64,000 nucleotides of DNA from Bolinopsis microptera (GCF_026151205.1 NC_087076.1:20578828-20642827); one strand, 5' to 3'; positions 33,436 through 46,404 are shown, numbered from the stretch's first letter. Made by a program: numbers and translations. Notes: a model not told the origin generated them from the sequence alone.

Positions 33436-35396
33436 ATGAAACGGTATTCTCACAGAGGCGACAGCTCACCTACCTATAAGAGATACAGAAGCGATGTAAG
33501 TGTACACTGAAACTTAAAATTGCCACGTTAACAGAAATTGAATCACTTTCCGTTGTACGATATCCTGTTTTTTGTCCACCTAAGTTTCTACGTTTCGCTT
33601 CGTTTCAGGACAGCAGCTACAACAACCGTGGTAGGCCCCAATACGATGATGATTATAATGACGACTACAAAAGAAGGAATAGCAGCGGAGGGGAAGTCTC
33701 AAATCGCGGCTACAGAGGCAGAGGTCGTGGATTTGGGAGCTTCAACCACGGTCCTTCTCGATCAAGAGGTGGTCCAGGGGCAGGTGCAGACAGCGGCAGG
33801 AACAGCCATACCTACATTCCTAAAAGCAAGTACGAGGATCAGTTTTGTTATGAGTTGGCCGGCTACAATCTGGCAATAGGTGTAGACGATGACACCGTTT
33901 CTAGTCATCTGTTTAATATCTTTCAAGAGTTTGGAAAATGCAAAGTAGGGATAGAGGGAGAGGGAAAGGATAGGCTTGCTGTTATCAGTTTTAAAAATGT
34001 TGAGGATGCTAAAGAGGCTCGCCGCGTTCTCCAAGGTACGATAGTTTTTGATCGCAAGTTATTCATCAAGCCATACCACGTTTTCCGGGAGGAGCAAGAG
34101 ATTTTTGGAGATAGTGAGACTCGAGCATTCAATAAGTACAACAACAGAGACTCTGCTCCGACGTTTCCTGAGAACAATAGAGAGACCCGGGGTGGCGGTT
34201 TCAGTGGCAAGGCAGACCGATCAAAACAGTTCTCCGATCACAAACCTCCGGAAGACGATCCGAAAGCTACTCGAACATTGTTCGTCGGAAATGTCGATCT
34301 AGATTACTCTGCCAACCGACTCAAAGCTTTATTTGATAAATACGGAAAGGTTTCAGATGTTGATCTCAAGAAACACAAAGATGGCTATTGTTCATATGCG
34401 TTCATCAAATTCACTGACATCCAAGATGCTGCACGAGCAAAAGAAGAACTCAATGGATATCAGATGGGTAAAAATGTATTAAAGATTGGTTATGGTAAAG
34501 GTGTTATGAGCCACAGAATTTGGGTTGGAGGTTTAGGTTCCTGGACGAAGGCTTCCGAGCTTGAAAAAGAATTCGATAGATTTGGCAAGATCACGAAACT
34601 TGACTTCAACGAGGGAGATTACCATGCTTACGTCATGTTTGAATCATTAGACGCTGCATCATCTGCATTATCAGGAATGAAGGGCTACCCGTTGGGGGGA
34701 CCCGATCACAGGATTACTGTAGATTTTGCTGACCCGGGTTCTCCCGAGCACTCTAATTCTCGGCGGAAATATGATTCAGAACCCATGAGATCAGATACTG
34801 AATGTTCAGAGGAAGGCGCAAAGCGTAAAAGCAGCGTTTCCAAATCCAGTCCCAAGAAAAGATCTGCATCGAAATCTAAAAATCAGAAAGTTGAGTCATT
34901 GTCAGAACTCTGCAACCGCTATCCTATTGCCTGGAAGGGGTCCATAGTTCTGAAAACGAACGCATTTTCAGTAAAACTGTATCTTGTTGGTGGTGACCCT
35001 GCAGTGGCTGAAAAACTTCTTGTAAATAGCTCCATCGGCTCCATCATCCGAGTGACTCAACGTTTGAAACTCGAAAAACAGAAGCTGGACCAGTTGAACC
35101 AGAAACTAGTATCAGCAGGTGTTAGTGGGCACTGTATCCTAGTTGCCATGACATCCACACAAACTTCAGAACTCCCCGAAGACATCCAGCACAGACCGTT
35201 GAAACATTTGTTACAATATTTCATCCAGAAACAGGCAGCCGGGATTAGTACTTTGGAGGCGAACGATTTGCAGGGCGTCCTTCACACTTTTCCTCCTTGT
35301 GACTTCTCCCAGAGTAAGCTCCTCAAGGCTGCTCCGAGCTTGAACCCTGAGCCGAGTAAGGAGGATTACCTTGTCATGATCCTTGTTAAGGAATAG
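33436..35396 (+). CDS. RBM15/Spenito-type protein (three RRMs and SPOC)
   Basis: Two coding exons, 33436-33495 and 33609-35396 (phase 0, GTAAGT / TTTCAG), give 615 residues. After a 100-residue Arg/Gly/Ser-rich start (YRGRGRGFGSF) there are three RRMs. RRM1 is at about 103-180. RRM2 is at about 240-315, with RTLFVGNVD and YAFIKF. RRM3 is at about 321-398, with RIWVGGLG and the family's PLGGPDHRITVDFAD end. A basic Ser/Lys linker follows, then a SPOC domain at about 447-610 (IAWKGSIVLKTNAFSVKLYLVGG). This order is that of the small SPEN family members RBM15, RBM15B and fly Spenito, which act with the m6A methyltransferase complex in the nucleus and in RNA export. The length is below vertebrate RBM15 (about 970) because of shorter linkers. 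An acceptor-like CAG lies 7 nt before the ATG. Confidence 0.92.
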
Positions 35397-38300
35397 TTAC
35401 GCAAAGGGCAAGACGGAGCATTTATTTTTTATGAACATTATTAAGTATGGAATGTTTGATGTCAACCATATTTTCATGGCAGCATTAGATTGTTCAATAT
35501 TATCATATCAGTTTGCATGTTTGAATTCTTGAGCATTGCAAGAGTTAAAGTAATAATATTTATTTCTTCGGTGTGAAAAATTCTCTTCATAATCATATGT
35601 TAAACTGGCTTTTGATTAAGTTCATTGATTAAGATATAAGCATTAAACAAATGCCCTACAAAAATTCAGAAAAATACTTGCTTTTTGAACCTTTTGGATA
35701 TTTGCTTAAATTAAGTTTACTTGTAGTCTCAGCTTGGGTACGGTGAAAGTTTCAACATTCACAGTTTAACACCACGTGTACAGTTCATGTATTTGAGTCG
35801 CTACCATTAACCCGCCTTTTTTAATTTATTGTCTCTGCAAAAAATTGTTAATTGTATTGGAAGCTGACTTGTCGTATCTCACGAAAAATTTACGGAATTT
35901 AAGAGTATTTTGCTTGCTTGATGTCTTAATATCAATCATTTTACCTCTTGAGCTGTTTTAATATCTTCAGTGTATCATTGCTTCGTACATTTCAAAACCT
36001 CACATTATGCTTGTCATCATGGGACCACATATCAATCATCTCGATTATTCCTGCATTCTTTCCATTTTTGAGATTATTATCCACCACTATAATATATCCA
36101 CGACATTTACAAAGAAAAATGTCTCGCAATTTACATAATATTATTTGTTATATGCGTTACATTAGCGTGCAGTGCTGTGCTCATACTTGGTCGATAAATA
36201 CATTTTCACGAGCACACTCCATTTACTGTTTGCTATTGTGCATCATTTTCAGCTTATTTTAGGGTTTCATGGCTTACAGCGAGAGATTGTCCGCAGGGTT
36301 GGTGAGTCAGATTTTTATCGCTTCCGATCAAATTTTATGGAATGATGTTGGTTTGTGGTTTTGCCGTGACCATGAGTCACAATTTGGAGACATTTTTGGG
36401 AACTTTATTGAATTTATTCTTCAAAGAACCCTCCAAAAAGTGACTCTTGGCGTGAAGGACATTATTCTATCATGTCCCTGCATGTTTTAACTGATATCAG
36501 GACGGGTTGAGGGTAAAAATCACACACCAAGCAACAGTAAGATGTTTTGGAACTGCATGCTTTGATGCATGTTTTGTTGCACGTTTTATTGCATGTTTTG
36601 ACTGGGATTACGCAATGTTTACTTGTTTCTCTAGGTATGTTTTCCCCGTCTTTCTTAATTAATTTTAACACGAACGTTACGGGCAGATACCGGTCCCTCC
36701 AAAATGCTATTGATATAGTTGAACCTGATATAGTTCTTATTTTTTACCACACTTGATACTGATAACGGATCTATGGTTGTGTAGGGGGGGGGGGGGGGGG
36801 GGGGGGACATGACCTCCCCTTGTGTAGACTAGACGTGACTTTTAAACTCCCCCAAAACTCAAAAGGCCAAAATTAGATTTCGAATGTACTCCATAATCTC
36901 ATTATATGTAATGTGAGATTTCATCTCCAAACTGTGGGTGTGTTATTGCATCACTGATTATACCTCTGGCTCATACTTTCAATAATAATACCGATTTAAA
37001 TCGATTAGAAGATAGTTGTACGTGGTATGGTATAATAGTTAACATCTTCTATCGCCATATCGTGTTTGACTAAAAGAGTGAAATATATCAGATTCGACCT
37101 CATTCGACGGAATCCATTTGGACGGGACCGGTAGCATGCCTGTTACGACACATAACAATTCTCTGCGCGTATGCACATGGTTCAATAGCATTATCTTTCG
37201 CAATCTTTTGTCTATATGAGTGTATCCCTATTTCCTGTAACCCATTAAACCCTGTTGTTACGCTGCAGCGAAAAACTTAACATAGTTGCATCTTATTGGG
37301 TTAACCTATTATTCCTACTTACTAGCTGTCGCATTTAAAATAGAGACCTTTAGTTCCAGCAAAACTTCTTTACTCGTATTTACACAAAAAAGCGCTCAAT
37401 TTCGCTATCTTCGGTCTCTACTTTGATATACAATGCATATATCTCCACAAGTGCAAGTTTTGCTTTGAGACTTTTGGTGTACATCTGCTGTACACTGACT
37501 TCCTGCCTTGCATTGTTTCTTGTGTACTTCTTATACCCGGACCTTTTACTTGCGGTGTATCTTTTGTACACACCACCAACTATTGTATCATTTCTTTTTA
37601 AAACTTTCTTATTAATCCATTATATTGGCCGTTTGCTCTGCTCGTTGACATTGTACAGTCTTTGTTAAATGTTGCTTAATATGTCTGCTTTTTCCGTTGT
37701 TTTAGTGTTTTCTTTTAGGCTTATGTTGACTTCCGAGAATCTCACGGGTTTTATCTCCTCCTTCCACTCCGTGTATTGTGTGTGTCGTTAGCTGTTGTTT
37801 GTATAGAGTCTAGTTTATATATCTGCAGTAGCACTAGTATAGCTGTCTTAGCTACACTTCAAGTGTAAAGTAAAAGTAATAACTAATAACTGTATTTATA
37901 CAGTTGTTTGTTTGGTAGCCTTCCTGTAGTAGTGACACTTTAGAATTTAGAATTCAGCAGGACTAGAACAGCATTTTTAACACCTTAATAAACATTGAAG
38001 CTAGAATTAGTATCTAAGATCAATTCAACGAAGCTCCTTTGTAATCTTGTGAAATGTTCAGTGCGAGACTGAACAGGTGAAGTTGTTAGTGATCGGATGA
38101 GAGCATATCGCGTGACTTATCTCCAAGCTTGTTATTGGACGTTGTTCCCGCTTATATTCTATCCAAGTGTCTGCTTTTGTTTGCATTTGATAGCTGTAGA
38201 GTGTAGCTCCCTGCACTTTTCTCATCGGAGCCTCTTAAGTCTATGTTTTGTTTTAACTACTTGCTCTTTTTAAAAGTTGCTCTTATCTACAGAGTTTGCC

Positions 38301-40473
38301 TTCATATCTGCTTTAGTCAGATAGATAAGCAGATCTGTTCAGTCGCACAGTTGCACAGTAATCGTACAGTTTTACATTTTTACACTGTACAATTGTACAG
38401 TTAGTCGGATCTAGATAAATGAGACTGCCGCAAGTTAGTCTGGCTAATTAATAGTGATCTATAGATAGCTTTAAATACTGTGGTTATATTTTGTGCAGAA
38501 CACATTTGTCGGGTGGTTTATTATCATACTTGGATGTCTATGATTAATGAGTTGCTCGCCGTCTACTAGCTATATACCCATATAATAACCCAGTACATAG
38601 TTATCGTATACACGTCTTCATAGATGTTCATAAAGAATTTCCGCGTGTAAAGTTATACCCATCAAATACATTTTCTTTTAGATTTCTCTTCTCCTTTTTT
38701 GCGACAAGTGTTCTTGACTCGTAATCACGTGGCTCCCAGTTATACGAAATGCTCTACTCAAACAGTTGTATAAACTACAAAATGTACTATATGTAATGTA
38801 TGTTATACATAATACATGGTATAATGTACCTAGCTACTCATACAAAGATTTCCACAGTTACAAAGCTCTCTCCCGCTCTCCAATAATGTACATGTTCCTG
38901 TCTAATGCTGCAGTGATCTTACTGACCTGCTTGCTGCTTTCTTTACCCGATATAATACATGAACTAATAATGGTTAAGTTGTTTGACACCCCTCTGGTAA
39001 ATCACCATACACGTAAATACTGTTACTGTATTGGTTGTCTAGCAGTCCCATTGGCTTTGTTGGGTTTTGACTTAACTTGGAGCTAATCTTCTTGCTTCTA
39101 TCCTGTTCGCTAAACTTCACAGTCGAGCATAGCTCTCAGTAAAGTTTCCTGTGTATTACTGTGCCAGCTGCACTTTAATAGAATGTCTCTAATTGAGACA
39201 TCAGACATGTAGAGCAGGAGTCTGCCGGTCTTACATTTAGTTTCACAGAGTTCTTTAGAATTTACTCCGCATGACAACACAATACCTAACAGTAACACAA
39301 TGTAGTCTGTAACTGTAGTTTAAAAGTACAGATAATATGTTACACTGATCAAATAACAGTGATGTAGCATAACTTGTAATTGTATCTGAACATTACACGG
39401 AACATCAGATGGGGTCACCGTGACTACCACTCTCATTCCTGTTTTAACAACACGTGTACAGTCACTGTTCACCTTTGTTACTAGACTGTTTCTTGTGAAA
39501 TGACTTGTTGAAGCGCGACATTCTACCTGAATAATATATCAGTGACCAGTGTGCCCGGAGCGAGTTTAAACTCCCAAAAGTAGGTAGTTTACAAGTTAGG
39601 CTGTTTTTCCTCTTCTAAACGGTCCAGGCTAATCATGATATCCAATACGTGCCTCACTGAGTCCTACTCTTCAAAGGAGCTGTCCGTTTAATTTATCCCG
39701 CACATGATACCCTGACTTTAGGAACTGTCCTAGAAACAGACCTTGTAAACTGTAAGTGACTACTCGCTACAATGTCTAGCGAACACGCTTGGTGCTGACT
39801 ACAGACTATTACTACTACTGACTACATTAACTACACCCCTTGCCGAGCTGGAGGTGTACTCTGTACCCTCCCCCCGCGGTGTACCCTCCCCTCCCCCGCG
39901 GTGCACCTCTCTAACACCACAGCTGACCACAGCTGACCCACACGCCTGTTTTGCCGTATACAGCTCTCAAATTTCCAATAACAAAGAAGAGACTTTTTAC
40001 ATGTGAATGTGTTGTGTTGCTGGTAACTGGACTCCTCAGTCCGCAGCTAGATATTTGTATCGTTACCCTCTCTGTTTTAGTTTGGTTGAGTTTCAATTGT
40101 TTAAACTTTTTTGGTTTTATTTTCTTGAACGGTTTTTTGGCGTGACAATTCAAAGCATAAACGCTGCATATTTATTTCGCATTCAAATCATTTAATTGTA
40201 ACTATTTAATAATTACATATCTTTACAAAAATCTCAAGGAGAATCCATGCGAAATTTGTAAAAAGTTCAATTTTTTTGGGATTTTGCAAATATGCAGAAC
40301 TATAAGTATATATCTCAAAAAATCTCGCATGGACCCTCCCTCTTATTCACAAGATTTATATCATTGTCACTGCATGCAGTGATGATAGCATATAATATTG
40401 TTTGTCTGTACATTTGTCTGTATGTATGTTTATCAAAGTTTAACCTCTTTACCTCGCACAGGGTAACCTGAAC
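35397..40473. other. Intergenic, no gene seen
   Basis: Five kilobases with no supported exon. Several open frames of 60-110 codons are hydrophobic or compositionally AT-driven and match no family I recognise. A poly(G) run at 36784-36806 and a duplicated CCCTCCCC...CCGCGGTG motif near 39865-39905 are the main structures. Confidence 0.5.
36784..36806. repeat. Poly(G) tract, 23 bases
   Basis: Twenty-three consecutive G residues on the plus strand. Such runs can fold into a G-quadruplex and are prone to length change and sequencing error. Confidence 0.97.
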
Positions 40474-43400
40474 ATGGACGATTTAGGACAATCGCTGAGA
40501 GAAGGTCTGGGCACATTGGGCTCCATGTCAGTAAAAGGGTTCGACAGAGCTAAACAGTTCTCCCAAGAGAAGATGGGAAACGCTGTCAAGACCGAGTTCG
40601 ACCTGGTTAGTGGAAGAGCCCCTTCCTCCCGATCCCCTACCCATCTTCTCTCCTCCATCCCTTCCCTCTCTCTCTCCCGCTCTATCCCTTTTTCGGTCAT
40701 ATTACCTGCATTCTGTATTACCTTTTGGAACACAAAGTGTAACCACTAACGTTGTCGCCCCCAGATTAATTTAAGAGCCTGAAACTATCTAGCCATTTCA
40801 CCAGGAGTATATCCAGCTGTCTAGCCGTGTTGAGGCTACCCAGACCAACATCAACAAGTCAGCTAACGCCGCCAGGAACTTCCTCCAACCCAACGCTGCA
40901 GCCCGTCTCGAGGACATGTTCAACGAGAAGGTCACTGGTAGGTACACAGGACGGACGGACGGACGGACGGACGGACGGACTGACTGGAGTGTCTTGTTGT
41001 TTTACCCGTGGTTTTGTTTGTGTAGCATTGTCTGATTATTTACGTGTCGCACAATGTGTAGATTGTATGCTATGCTATGATTACAATCAGTGTGGTATTC
41101 GTAATTGGATTCAGCTTAAGAACCACTGATAGATCCTGTCAAACGATTTCAGAAATGAAAATTGAGCGATGATATGAACTTGCTCTTTTGAACTATTTTC
41201 TGCAAATAAATTAAACTCTTATACAGTGTTGTCAGATAAAATTGGTGTTACTATCGCTGACGCCCTTTTAAAACTTTAACTCTATTGTTTAAATCAAACT
41301 ACTTCCACTGCTTAATCCCATTTTATCTGACTCCAATTTTATCTGACTTCACTAAAAAGTGATCTCTCTGTTACAATCTTTAAATCTGACATTCCGCTAC
41401 CTTGCGCCTCCTTTTCAGCCGCTGAAACTAGTACTAACGCTAACCTCAGAGACATCGCTGGCAAAATACCCATAAGTATGTAACTCTATCTATGTGCTCT
41501 TAGTATGTAACCTTATATATGAGCAATTAGTATGTACTCTTAGTATGTACTCTTAGTATGTACTCTTAGTTACATGTACTATGTACTCTACTCTTAACTC
41601 TATCTCTCACCCAGCTGACTCACAAAATGTTCTTGTCTTTTGTACAGTACGATTATCATGTGTCTGACAAATGTCTGGAGCCTAATGTTTTATCTGCTAG
41701 ATACCTACCGCTACAGGGTATTAAAGCTAGTCTGTTTGCACAAATTAGAAGTTTAATCCTGCAGGGTTAGGAGCTTGGCCCTGGTCTGGCAGAGAAAAGA
41801 CTGCAACTGGCTATAACTTTGAAAATGGTACCGGATTTGAGCGAGACCCGTGTTGCATCCCATATATCACAGAAATCATACACTTTTTGCCAAATAAATG
41901 ATATTGAAATGCTCTCGGGAAAGGAATTTGAATAATTTAGAGATGAAACGGTTCAGTGCAGTGTGTGTTGCATGAGCATTGAGCAGGGATGGAAATTATG
42001 CATCAAAAACTACAGATTACGTTGACTTGTAGCAATGAAAGTTGAATTTTAACCGACCAAAAACTATTGTCACTTTATTCTACTCAAAATATGTTTGAAT
42101 TAAATGTTGATTTGAAGCCGGTTTTACATGTTTCTCAATTTTATTTAATTGCTGCACATTTTTGACTGAGCATTTAAAACGAGTAGTCTGAAGAATTGTA
42201 AATTGTTGTGCGTGTGTGTGTTCCTACTTCAACTTGTTATGACACACAATATCTTAGCACATTTTAAATGTAATATACTCGTTCAATGTCCTCTTATGTT
42301 GACACATCACAAAAAGACTCAAAGCCATCATTTGAATGTTAAAACGCTGACCTGTTGTTGGTGGAGAAACTCTAGACATAGAAGGGATTGTGAAGAAGTG
42401 TCGTGTAATTGTTTTCTCGTAGGGAGAGGCAATGCTCTGGAGACCAGGAGCACTTACTCTGAAATTCTTGGCACTCATATGAAGTCTGGAGGTAGGTCCA
42501 ATAACAATACTTGTTTTTAATTTCGTAGTTTCATGCACCACCGTATTACCATTATATTGAGATATGATTCTCTCCTTTTAGACCCGAAACCCCCCTCCGG
42601 CTCAAGATCGCAAAACAGCGGCGGTTGAAATTGTGGGGGTGTTCTTTAGACTGGTTGGGTGTTCCAACCACACCTCTTCCCCCGCAATCCCACCTTTTGT
42701 GTATGGTCTCTAAACTGATCGTGTTCAGGGACTGAGATCGGAGATAACACTCAGATCGGAGGGTCCCTGGTGGAGGTGGGAGACACCTTTATCAGGATGG
42801 GAAAGATGGAGAAGGAGTACCTGAAGGACGTTTATGATAACTTCTTCAAACCCTTCTCAAACCACCTCCAGGTTTGTCATTCTGAAAATCTGAAAATGGA
42901 AGAGATTCTTGAGATTGCTAAGTAGACTTAGTTCTAGATTGGAGACCATAAAAAGAGTTTTGCACAGCTTGTTTATTTTCTGGGTAAAATAATTTGAGTT
43001 AAATTTATGGCACAAATTATCTTTATTTTTGTTTTAAATATGTAAATTATTGATCGTGTCCTCTTGCTCTCTATCACACGAACACTTGTAAAACACGTGT
43101 ACATAATCCACACACAATTCTCTGCCAAACTATAGTGGACAAAAAAAAACTTCTAACACAAAATAGTTTTGATCAGTATAAAAAATAAAACAGAAATAAA
43201 GATATTTATCCGTCATTCTAGTTAAAAATATCTATTCTACAATCGTTAGTAGTCTTGCCTCATGGAGTTACTGGGGTGTTAAAAGGAATAATGTAATGTT
43301 GTCACTAAATCCACTCCTGTCCCCTAAATTATACAGTTAAATTAACAATTCCCATATAGATAGCCTGTGGATTGTTCAAATCAAAGATTTACCAAAAATC

Positions 43401-44359
43401 TAAGCAAATATACAGTATTAGTATGACCAGGTGTGCTGATGATAATGGCCGGGGAGCTTGAAGTATTGATTTATATTGAATACATTTAAATGTTTCATTT
43501 CAGGTTGAGTGGACGAACATCAACACAGAGAAGCGCAGACTAGATCTTGCGAGGCTTGATTTAGACGCTGCCAAAAGTAAAGTTAGGGGCGCTAGGACGC
43601 CTGAAGCTATGCAGCAAAATGAACAGAAGGTAGGAGAACTAATGTTGTTTTCTCTGTCCTTAATCGTCACACTATTTTGTCACATTCTTTTTAAAGAATG
43701 TAACAAAGAAACTGCTAATTAAATCAATACAATATTTTCGTTGTGAAGTTATTGTGATGACGTCATCCGCTTTTGATGACGTCATCTGTTTTTGTGTACC
43801 TGTGATTCTCACCAGGCGATTCCCATACCCGAGTATCTGTGCACCCAGGTCCGGGAGTCCCAGGCTGCGTTTGATCGCCAGTACGAGCAGACCAAGATAC
43901 TCCTTACTGACGCTGACAGAAAGTCTGCTGAGTTTACCAACCACTTAGAGGAACTGGTCAGGAGTCAGGTGAGCCTGCTATTTTTTAAACGTTATTTTGA
44001 TGATGTCATCTCTTTTTGATGAGGTTATCTTTTTGATGATTGATGTCATCATATTTAGATAATGTCACCATGACCAAAATTACAGTATTTGTGAGTAAGA
44101 ACTAATAAACAATAAAGTAAGGACGTAGCAGACAGGGTGATAAATAAAATCATAGCTTACGGGTTAGTCGATTATGTTGTACACCATTCATATAACACCA
44201 TGTATAATAAACTGTAATTATTTGATAATAACATTCTGTAATCTTGGGGTATCAACTTCAAGCCAACTAGAAATATTTTCAATCACACTTTCGCAGATAA
44301 ACTTCCATGAAAATGCAAAGAAACTGTTGGAGGAGACTTATGCCAAGATGAAGAAATAA
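40474..44359 (+). CDS. Endophilin-B-like N-BAR protein without SH3
   Basis: Eight exons: 40474-40605, 40805-40937, 41419-41475, 42423-42491, 42729-42871, 43504-43629, 43816-43968 and 44297-44359. All introns are GT-AG with consistent phases; the product has 291 residues. The N-terminus (SVKGFDRAKQFSQEKMGNAVKTEFD) is the amphipathic helix and first BAR helix. NFLQPNAAARLEDMFNEKV and RRLDLARLDLDAAKSKVRGA are the hallmark blocks of the endophilin-B (SH3GLB) BAR domain. BAR dimers bind and bend membranes, and endophilin B acts at mitochondria, Golgi and autophagic membranes. The frame stops right after the last BAR helix (KLLEETYAKMKK), so the usual C-terminal SH3 domain is absent; no SH3 exon was seen in the next kilobase. 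An acceptor-like CAG lies 12 nt before the ATG. Loss of SH3 would remove partner recruitment but leave membrane binding. Confidence 0.9.
40947..40980. repeat. (GGAC)n microsatellite
   Basis: About eight GGAC units just inside the second intron of the endophilin-B-like gene, about 10 bases after the donor site. Confidence 0.95.
41476..41600. repeat. CTCTTAGTATGTA tandem repeat
   Basis: Diverged to perfect copies of a 13-bp unit CTCTTAGTATGTA immediately after exon 3 of the endophilin-B-like gene. The unit contains the donor-like word AGTATGTA, so the intron start resembles a repeated copy of the true donor. Confidence 0.8.
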
Positions 44360-45316
44360 GTTGAGAGCCTCCACTACTCAAACTGTTCCCTGTTTTAAAG
44401 ATAACCCCTTTCGTTGGTCTTACTGGACAATCGATTCACCTGGAGTTCCCAAATTTTGCATGGTAAAAGTAGGAAAGAAAATGGTTTTATTAATTCACAC
44501 AGTTATTACTTGGGAAAATTTTAGTAGAGTTGAAAGTTTTGTACGATATCCAACTTTCAAATTTGATTTCGGTCGCAAAAGTCACTTGTAGTTTTGATAA
44601 TTTCCTTGGTTTTTCTTGCTGAATATCCTACTGTTTTAGATTTTGTTGAACTCCATGCAGTTGATGTCTAAAATTTAGATTTGTACTTGATATTAATTGT
44701 TTCAATGCTTTTGACAGTTTATATTGAGGCGTTCAGTGCCAAAAATATTGAGGTCCACAATTACGATGAGTTTCATGTTTTAAATAATTATTAACTCTGC
44801 TTGATGCTGTAAAATGTAACTTAATTAATCATAGTGTCTTGCGATTGATGTGATTTAAATTGTGAAGAAAATTTTATTGAATTAACTTTTATGTAAAATA
44901 AGGAGATATTCATGAATTCGTAAGGGAGTATATTGACAATAATTTTCCCGTAATACATTGGTGCTGGCATCTGTGATTGTTAACTTTATTGGAAGTAAGT
45001 GTTATTTACATCCTTTCAATACGATATAACATGTTTTATTGCGTTCTGTGATTCTGCGAACTTATTGGGCAATAAATGTACATCCGGATCCCGATGACAC
45101 TCTCGAGGCACTCTCGTAGCACTCATAATCATATATATGTCGTGGCACTATGGCGGCACAGTGCCTACTTTCAATCATTTTCATTCAAAAGCTTAATACG
45201 ATCATTATACCTTCATTATTATCTTTTCACATTAACCACGGTGTCGTAAAAGCATTACTTAATTTACTAGCCTTGTCAGAGATGCTGAAGACTGAGAAGC
45301 TGTATATTTTATATAC
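44360..45316. other. Downstream of endophilin-B-like gene, no gene seen
   Basis: AT-rich sequence that should hold the 3' UTR of the upstream gene. No SH3-coding exon or other gene was recognised. Confidence 0.5.
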
Positions 45317-45325
45317 AGGGTGGGC

Positions 45326-45445
45326 TTGTAGCGCGATGCACTACTGGGTCGCGCGCGCATCAAATAATGCTTCTCGCATTCGGTAGATCGGCGAGATGCA
45401 CCACTGTGCCTCACCGAGCTGCGAAGGATTGACATCGTGAATCAA
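45326..45445. mobile_element. Short element with 9-bp duplication (TTGTAGCGCG family)
   Basis: This 120-bp copy starts TTGTAGCGCG and ends GTGAATCAA. The duplication AGGGTGGGC flanks it at 45317-45325 and 45446-45454. The sequence is nearly identical to the copy at 46276. Confidence 0.88.
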
Positions 45446-45699
45446 AGGGTGGGCCAAAAGTCAGTACCCATACGTTGGCCTTTATATATAGCTCAGTCAC
45501 TGAGTGCCCATTTGAAATAATTCTTTTTGGTATGACTGGTTCTTTAATATTTACCGATAGTTCAAGTTGAAATTCGACATCTAGCGTCAGATGACGATTG
45601 ACGTTAGATAGCGCTAGATATAGTAGGTAGTGCACCATCGACAGTGAGCCGCGCGTGCCGACTGTAGCTGTAGGATGGGTTTTTTTGCGAGCGTGCTAA

Positions 45700-46165
45700 A
45701 TCACTTTACAGTCGATCTTTGAGATTGTTCTTGACGGATGTTACTCGTCTAAATTTCTTCGAAGTAGCGCGCGCCGCTTTCTTCTCGAAATGTTAGCGCG
45801 CGCCGGGCCAGACCATTAACAATGGTCAAGATTGTTCTAAAAGGGCCCCCGACAGTTGAAACCAACTTGAATCGATGTATTTTCGGACGCTGATTCCAAA
45901 TCAACCCCATGACATAGGGTTAAAATAATAAAATGCTCCCCTGACGAGATATTGGCGAAAAAACTGTCTCGATCATATGATATAATATGACCGTATAAGG
46001 AAGTTAGTCTAATTTCTCGTTAGGGTTAGGGTTTCAGTGTATGCTTTTGTTAAAGATTGGGTTGGGTTAGGGTTGGGATCAGATTAGAGGACTAGGATTT
46101 CGAAAAGTCGTTCAGGACCAGCTAGAGAACGGGTTGAAAAAGTCACGTGACAGTCGATTGTAGGT
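45700..46165. mobile_element. Inverted-repeat element with telomere-like core, copy 1
   Basis: The sequence is shared with 54655-55035. Left end words are AATCACTTTACAGTCGATC; the right end is GTCACGTGACAGTCGATTG. The core contains GTTAGGGTTAGGG and TTGGGTTAGGGTTGGG. This copy is longer than its partner because of a nested insertion at 45732-45829. Outer borders are approximate because no target duplication was found. Confidence 0.7.
45732..45829. mobile_element. 98-bp nested insertion with 9-bp duplication
   Basis: GATTGTTCT occurs directly on both sides (45723-45731 and 45830-45838), while the related element at 54672 has this word once and uninterrupted. The insert starts TGACGG and ends GGTCAA, so a short TTGAC inverted end is possible with an 8-bp duplication. 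It contains two GCGCGCGCCG blocks. Confidence 0.85.
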
Positions 46166-46177
46166 TTATAACCTACC

Positions 46178-46249
46178 TTACTGGGCCGCGCTCAGCCTGT
46201 CATTCCGCCTAATCTCTATTGAACATAATAGCCTGGGGTCCCCAGGTAA
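46178..46249. mobile_element. Short hAT-like element (TTACTGGGC family), 72 bp
   Basis: It starts TTACTGGGCCGCGCTCAGCC and ends GTCCCCAGGTAA. The 8-bp duplication AACCTACC flanks it (46170-46177 and 46250-46257). Copies at 48893 and 49160 each have their own perfect 8-bp duplication. An 8-bp duplication fits hAT-type elements. There is no ORF. Confidence 0.85.
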
Positions 46250-46275
46250 AACCTACCAGGACGCTCGTCGACGGT

Positions 46276-46404
46276 TTGTAGCGCGATGCACTACTGGGTC
46301 GCGCGCGCATCAAATAATGCTTCTCGCAACCACATAGATCGGTAGATCGGCGAGATGCACCACTGTGCCTCACCGAGCTGCGAAGGATTGACATCGTGAA
46401 TCAA
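46276..46404. mobile_element. Short element with 9-bp duplication (TTGTAGCGCG family)
   Basis: This 129-bp copy has flanking duplication GTCGACGGT (46267-46275 and 46405-46413). It starts TTGTAGCGCG and ends GTGAATCAA. Confidence 0.88.

Noticed and set aside
33538-33879. Alternative plus-strand frame over the RBM15-like gene
   Set aside because: It is a shadow of the true frame, which continues the three-RRM protein and joins cleanly to the first exon.
36269-36490. Small gene starting MAYSERLSAGLV
   Set aside because: Only 73 codons, no family resemblance, no splice or conservation support.
38766-39086. Membrane protein gene of 106 codons
   Set aside because: Hydrophobic frame in AT-rich DNA without a recognisable family, and no flanking exon signals.
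43750-44060. Pair of TGACGTCA sites as a cAMP-response enhancer
   Set aside because: Two TGACGTCA words lie in an intron within a local TGATGACGTCAT-like repeat; this is better explained by simple sequence than by regulation.
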